DNA from: an uncultured Pelagibacterales bacterium
Lineage (GTDB): Bacteria; Pseudomonadota; Alphaproteobacteria; Pelagibacterales; Pelagibacteraceae
Assembly (NCBI GenBank): GCA_913020625.1
Contig: CAJVZX010000024.1
Coordinates: forward strand, 1-10,128
Direction of reading: 5' to 3'
DNA: 10,128 nt
Positions within the stretch are counted from its first letter, which is position 1. Each line of letters starts with the position of its first letter. Shown piece after piece: positions 7,406-10,128 of this stretch. The position numbers were made by a program, and so were the translations under genes. The notes under the pieces are model-generated. The model worked only from the letters and a program-made list of their open reading frames with translations. It made no database searches and had not been told where the DNA came from.

Positions 7406-8433
7406 TACCAATTTATTTTAAATTTTTTATCATTAATAATCGAGTCCAATAAATCAATCATCAATGGTAAATCTTTTTTATTAAATTCTTTTATTATTTT
7501 TGACCCTATTTCTAAAGCAAGTTCCGCGCCTTCTATTGTATCATTTTGCATAAATTGTTTTTTTGCTTTAGAATATAAATGTCCTTCACCCAAATATTTA
7601 CCCATTTTGCTATTCCTTCCTCCTGCTGAGCTAACATATAAATCTCCCAAACCTGCTAGGCCATAAACTGTTTCTTCCTTTCCTTTAAGCGCCTTTGTGA
7701 AATAGACCATTTCTGAAATTGATTTATACATTAACGAAGCTGCAGTATTCAAATAATTCTTATTTTTAATATCCTTAGTTGCATCTGCACTGCAAAGTCC
7801 TTCCGAAGCACCTATTATCATTGAATATAAATTTTTTATTGCCGCACAAACCTCTACACCGAGTAAATCTTCCGAATATTCCGTTGAATAGTAATTAGTT
7901 GAAATCATTTTTCCTATAGATTTAACAACGCCTAAATCAGAATTGGCCAATACTACACTACTTTTTATTCTACTAGCTAAACCCGCAGCTAAACAAGGAC
8001 CACCTACCGCTGAAATGTTGCTGTCCTTAACTCCATTGTTTTCAAGAACAATTTTAAATTTTTTAGCTAATGTTTCAAATTTATTGTCAATAATTGTAAG
8101 ACCTTTAGTAAGTAAAAGAATAGGAGTATTTGAATTATAATTTTTTGCAATTTCTTTACCAGCCCACTCAATACCTTTAGAATTTACACCAACAACTATT
8201 AAATCTGGTTTTTTCTTTAATTCTTCTAAAAAAGTATCAAATTTTACAACTTTTAATTTTTTCGGTAATTGACAATTAATAATCCTTTGAAAATTATTTG
8301 TTTTATTAATTTGATCAATAGCTTCATTTTCTAGATGAGTGCCAGCTAATACTACATCGTTATTATTATCTATACATGGTACCGTAAAAGCCGAACCCAT
8401 TGCTCCAGCACCTAAAACTAAAATTTTATTCAT
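7405..8433 (-). CDS. gpsA: Divergent NAD(P)-dependent glycerol-3-phosphate dehydrogenase (GpsA family)
   Basis: The 342-residue protein belongs to the GpsA fold, which interconverts sn-glycerol 3-phosphate and dihydroxyacetone phosphate. Seen motifs are the N-terminal Rossmann loop LGAGAMG (7-13), LLTKG with a conserved Lys at 110, GVEVCAAIKN with the presumed catalytic Lys at 200, GLAGLGDL (258-265) with Asp264, and the RN pair at 273-274. Two parts differ from ordinary GpsA: the usual GP-S-F-A-x-E block reads GPCLAAGLA (145-153) and lacks the glutamate, and the loop from GLGD to the RN pair is about two residues shorter. This suggests a paralogue tied to the transporter rather than the housekeeping lipid enzyme, possibly with another substrate. 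The ATG directly follows the DUF2160 gene stop (TAAATG), and its own stop overlaps the alcohol dehydrogenase start. Confidence 0.82.
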   Translation of the reverse strand: MNKILVLGAGAMGSAFTVPCIDNNNDVVLAGTHLENEAIDQINKTNNFQRIINCQLPKKLKVVKFDTFLEELKKKPDLIVVGVNSKGIEWAGKEIAKNYNSNTPILLLTKGLTIIDNKFETLAKKFKIVLENNGVKDSNISAVGGPCLAAGLASRIKSSVVLANSDLGVVKSIGKMISTNYYSTEYSEDLLGVEVCAAIKNLYSMIIGASEGLCSADATKDIKNKNYLNTAASLMYKSISEMVYFTKALKGKEETVYGLAGLGDLYVSSAGGRNSKMGKYLGEGHLYSKAKKQFMQNDTIEGAELALEIGSKIIKEFNKKDLPLMIDLLDSIINDKKFKINW

Positions 8434-8799
8434 TTAAAAATATCTAAATACAACAATTGCAAATAAAAAAGAAATGATTGTCCCAATCCAAAGTAAAGCA
8501 CCAATAATACCTAACCAAGCCAGATGTATAAAGGCACTGCTTAACAATGATATAAATAATCTATCACCTCTTGTTGTATCAAGACCTAAGATTCCTTTTC
8601 TGGGATTTCCTCCTGGATCTTTTTTTTCCCATATAATCATTATTATTAAACATAACGCAATAAACACAAAAAAAGCTGCTGTTTGCCAAGTCCATGCCAT
8701 CCAAGTGATAAAATCAAAATCTAAAAAACCTTTTTTTTGATTTTCTGCAACGCTTTCCCAGCCTAATAACAATACCTCATTTGTTGGTTCAATTATCAT
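8434..8799 (-). CDS. DUF2160 small integral membrane protein of polyol ABC transporter operon
   Basis: This 121-residue protein is recognisable as DUF2160, a family of small membrane proteins of unknown function encoded between permease and binding-protein genes of alphaproteobacterial glycerol/polyol ABC transporters. The core is MAWTWQTAAFF (34-44), then a charged loop with GNPRKGILGLDTTRGDRLF (64-82) and SAFIHLAWLG (88-97). Hydrophobic segments lie at about 38-57 and 83-119, the latter probably two spans. About 30 residues precede the core and include an acidic/aromatic stretch (WESVAENQKKGFLDFDF). The ATG overlaps the stop of the upstream permease by 4 nt (ATGA), suggesting stoichiometric production with the transporter. 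It may be an accessory or regulatory subunit of the permease complex; its function is not known from the sequence. Confidence 0.87.
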   Translation of the reverse strand: MIIEPTNEVLLLGWESVAENQKKGFLDFDFITWMAWTWQTAAFFVFIALCLIIMIIWEKKDPGGNPRKGILGLDTTRGDRLFISLLSSAFIHLAWLGIIGALLWIGTIISFLFAIVVFRYF

Positions 8800-9596
8800 A
8801 CTCTACCTAAAGCAAAGCCTTTCGCTATATAATTTCGCACAAAATAAATTACAAAAGCCCCTGGTACTATTGTTAAGGAACCTGCAGCAGCTAATAAGCC
8901 CAATTCATATCCTGACGTACTAACTGTTCTTGTCATTGTAGCAGCTATGGGTTTAGCCGCAACCGCCGTTAAAGTTTTTGCTAACAATAATTCGACCCAT
9001 GAAAACATAAAACAAAAAAACATAGCAATACCTATTCCTGCTGTTATTGTTGGAATGAAAATTTTTAAGAAAAATCTCCAAAAAGAATAACCATCTACAT
9101 AAGCTGTCTCATCGAGTTCTTTGGGAACTGCAGATATAAATCCTTCAAGAATCCAAACAGCTAATGGAATATTAAATAAACAATGAGATAAAGCAACTGC
9201 AATATGTGTATCAAAAAGATTGATAGATGAATAAAATTGAAAGAAAGGGAGAGCAAAAATGGCAGGTGGAGCCATTCTATTTGTTAATAGCCAAAAGAAT
9301 AAGTGTTTATCTCCTAAAAATTTATATCTAGAAAATGCATAAGCCGCTGGTAAGGCTGCTGAAACTGAAATTAAAGTATTCATTACAACATAATAAATGG
9401 AATTTAAATAACCATTGTACCAAGTGCTGTCTGTAAAAATTTTTTTATAATTATCAAGAGTAAATTGTTGTGGCCATAGTGAATAAGTATTAATTATCTC
9501 TGTTGTAGTTTTAAATGACATATTTAATAACCAATAAATTGGCAACATTAAGAAAATTATATAAATTGTCGGCACTAACCATTTATATTTACTCAT
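8796..9596 (-). CDS. ABC transporter permease, MalG-like (glycerol/polyol type)
   Basis: This 266-residue inner-membrane permease belongs to the binding-protein-dependent sugar importers (MalG/CUT1 side). Six hydrophobic spans are visible at about 7-25, 65-88, 97-122, 131-153, 183-203 and 235-253. The cytoplasmic EAA loop that docks with the ATPase reads LDETAYVDG...FFLKIFIP (161-182). The N-terminal MLPIYWLLNMSFK and C-terminal AKGFALGRV are typical; the latter ending is one I associate with glycerol-type permeases in alphaproteobacteria. The start at 9596 overlaps the stop of the preceding permease by 4 nt (ATGA), and its own stop overlaps the DUF2160 start in the same way. No ATPase or binding protein is inside the window; they are expected to the right or elsewhere. 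The substrate class is inferred from the DUF2160 neighbour. Confidence 0.93.
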   Translation of the reverse strand: MSKYKWLVPTIYIIFLMLPIYWLLNMSFKTTTEIINTYSLWPQQFTLDNYKKIFTDSTWYNGYLNSIYYVVMNTLISVSAALPAAYAFSRYKFLGDKHLFFWLLTNRMAPPAIFALPFFQFYSSINLFDTHIAVALSHCLFNIPLAVWILEGFISAVPKELDETAYVDGYSFWRFFLKIFIPTITAGIGIAMFFCFMFSWVELLLAKTLTAVAAKPIAATMTRTVSTSGYELGLLAAAGSLTIVPGAFVIYFVRNYIAKGFALGRV

Positions 9597-10128
9597 GATT
9601 GCTCCTCATGTCTCATCATTAGGTTATAAAAAACCCAACAAATCAAAAGCACTATAAAAAAATATATTAATGACATAGCTGCTGCTGGTCCTAAATCAAA
9701 TTGGCCGAGGGCCATTTTAACTAAGTCTATTGATAAAAATGCAGTTGTATTACCTGGACCTCCTCCAGTTAAAACAAAGGGCTCTGTATAAATCATAAAG
9801 CTATCCATAAATCTTAACAAAATTGCTATAGTTAAAACTTTATTCATTTTGGGTAATTCAATATGCCTAAATATAGACCAACGACTAGCACCATCTATTT
9901 TTGCAGCCTGATAATAAGCATCTGGAATTGCACACAAGCCTGCATATGAAAGTAAAACAACTAACGAAGTCCAGTGCCAAACATCCATTAAAATTGTTGT
10001 AAACCATGCTGCTAGTGGTTGTTGAGTATAATTATAATCTATTCCTAATGCATTTATAGAATGACCTAAAAAGCCTATTTCAGGTAAAGCAAAAATATTC
10101 CACATTGCTCCCACAACATTCCATGGAA
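9593..10128 (-). CDS. ABC transporter permease, MalF-like, C-terminal part (cut by window edge)
   Basis: This is the partner permease of the sugar/polyol importer. The reading frame is open to the right edge of the window, so the true start is outside; a GTG at 10114 is an internal codon rather than a likely start, because the in-frame upstream residues (PWNVV) continue a normal permease segment and full-length members have about 290 residues. Seen here are MWNIFALPEIGFLG just inside the edge, then the EAA loop DAYYQAAKIDGASRWSIFRH ending in IELP, the periplasmic FVLTGGGPGNTT motif typical of MalF/UgpA-type permeases, and a final hydrophobic span before a charged RHEEQS tail. It ends with a 4-nt overlap into the MalG-like permease gene. 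It probably pairs with that protein as a heterodimer. Confidence 0.92.
   Translation of the reverse strand, partial: PWNVVGAMWNIFALPEIGFLGHSINALGIDYNYTQQPLAAWFTTILMDVWHWTSLVVLLSYAGLCAIPDAYYQAAKIDGASRWSIFRHIELPKMNKVLTIAILLRFMDSFMIYTEPFVLTGGGPGNTTAFLSIDLVKMALGQFDLGPAAAMSLIYFFIVLLICWVFYNLMMRHEEQS

Noticed and set aside
7406..7411. Upstream TTG start for the iron alcohol dehydrogenase
   Set aside because: It adds only two residues; the ATG at 7405 overlapping the previous stop as TAATG is a more common start arrangement.
7943..8140. 65-residue plus-strand open frame
   Set aside because: It is antisense to the GpsA-like gene and has no independent support.
8474..8740. 88-residue plus-strand open frame
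   Set aside because: It is antisense to the DUF2160 gene, whose conserved core occupies the same bases; no sign of its own family or ribosome site.

Overview
The window is about 70% A+T, with lysine-, asparagine- and isoleucine-rich proteins and almost no intergenic space. Heterotetrameric sarcosine oxidase, a plant/alphaproteobacterial-type glutamate-cysteine ligase and a rhizobial-style polyol ABC transporter with a DUF2160 protein all point to a streamlined marine alphaproteobacterium, most likely of the SAR11/Pelagibacterales type. This placement is inferred from composition and gene families, not from a marker gene.

Left end (1-3164): soxB and the start of soxD (sarcosine oxidase beta and delta subunits) run leftward. 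Across a 136-bp AT-rich gap, the only real intergenic region here, fhs (formate-tetrahydrofolate ligase) runs rightward. This divergent pair is a one-carbon module: sarcosine demethylation and formate activation both feed the tetrahydrofolate pool.

Middle and right (3161-10128): eight genes lie head to tail on the minus strand with junctions between a 17-nt overlap and a 9-nt gap, which suggests one transcript. In transcription order they are: a MalF-like permease (cut by the right edge), a MalG-like permease, a DUF2160 small membrane protein, a divergent GpsA-like dehydrogenase, an iron-containing alcohol dehydrogenase, a class I glutamine amidotransferase-fold protein, gshA and gshB. The transporter half resembles alphaproteobacterial glycerol/polyol importers. 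The two dehydrogenases could act on the imported compound, and the last two genes make glutathione. The amidotransferase-like enzyme beside gshA is a candidate gamma-glutamyl hydrolase. This joining of polyol uptake and oxidation with glutathione synthesis is the most interesting feature of the window.

The operon meets fhs tail to tail: the two stop codons share one TTAA palindrome and no terminator hairpin is visible. I saw no RNA genes, mobile elements, CRISPR arrays or phage genes.
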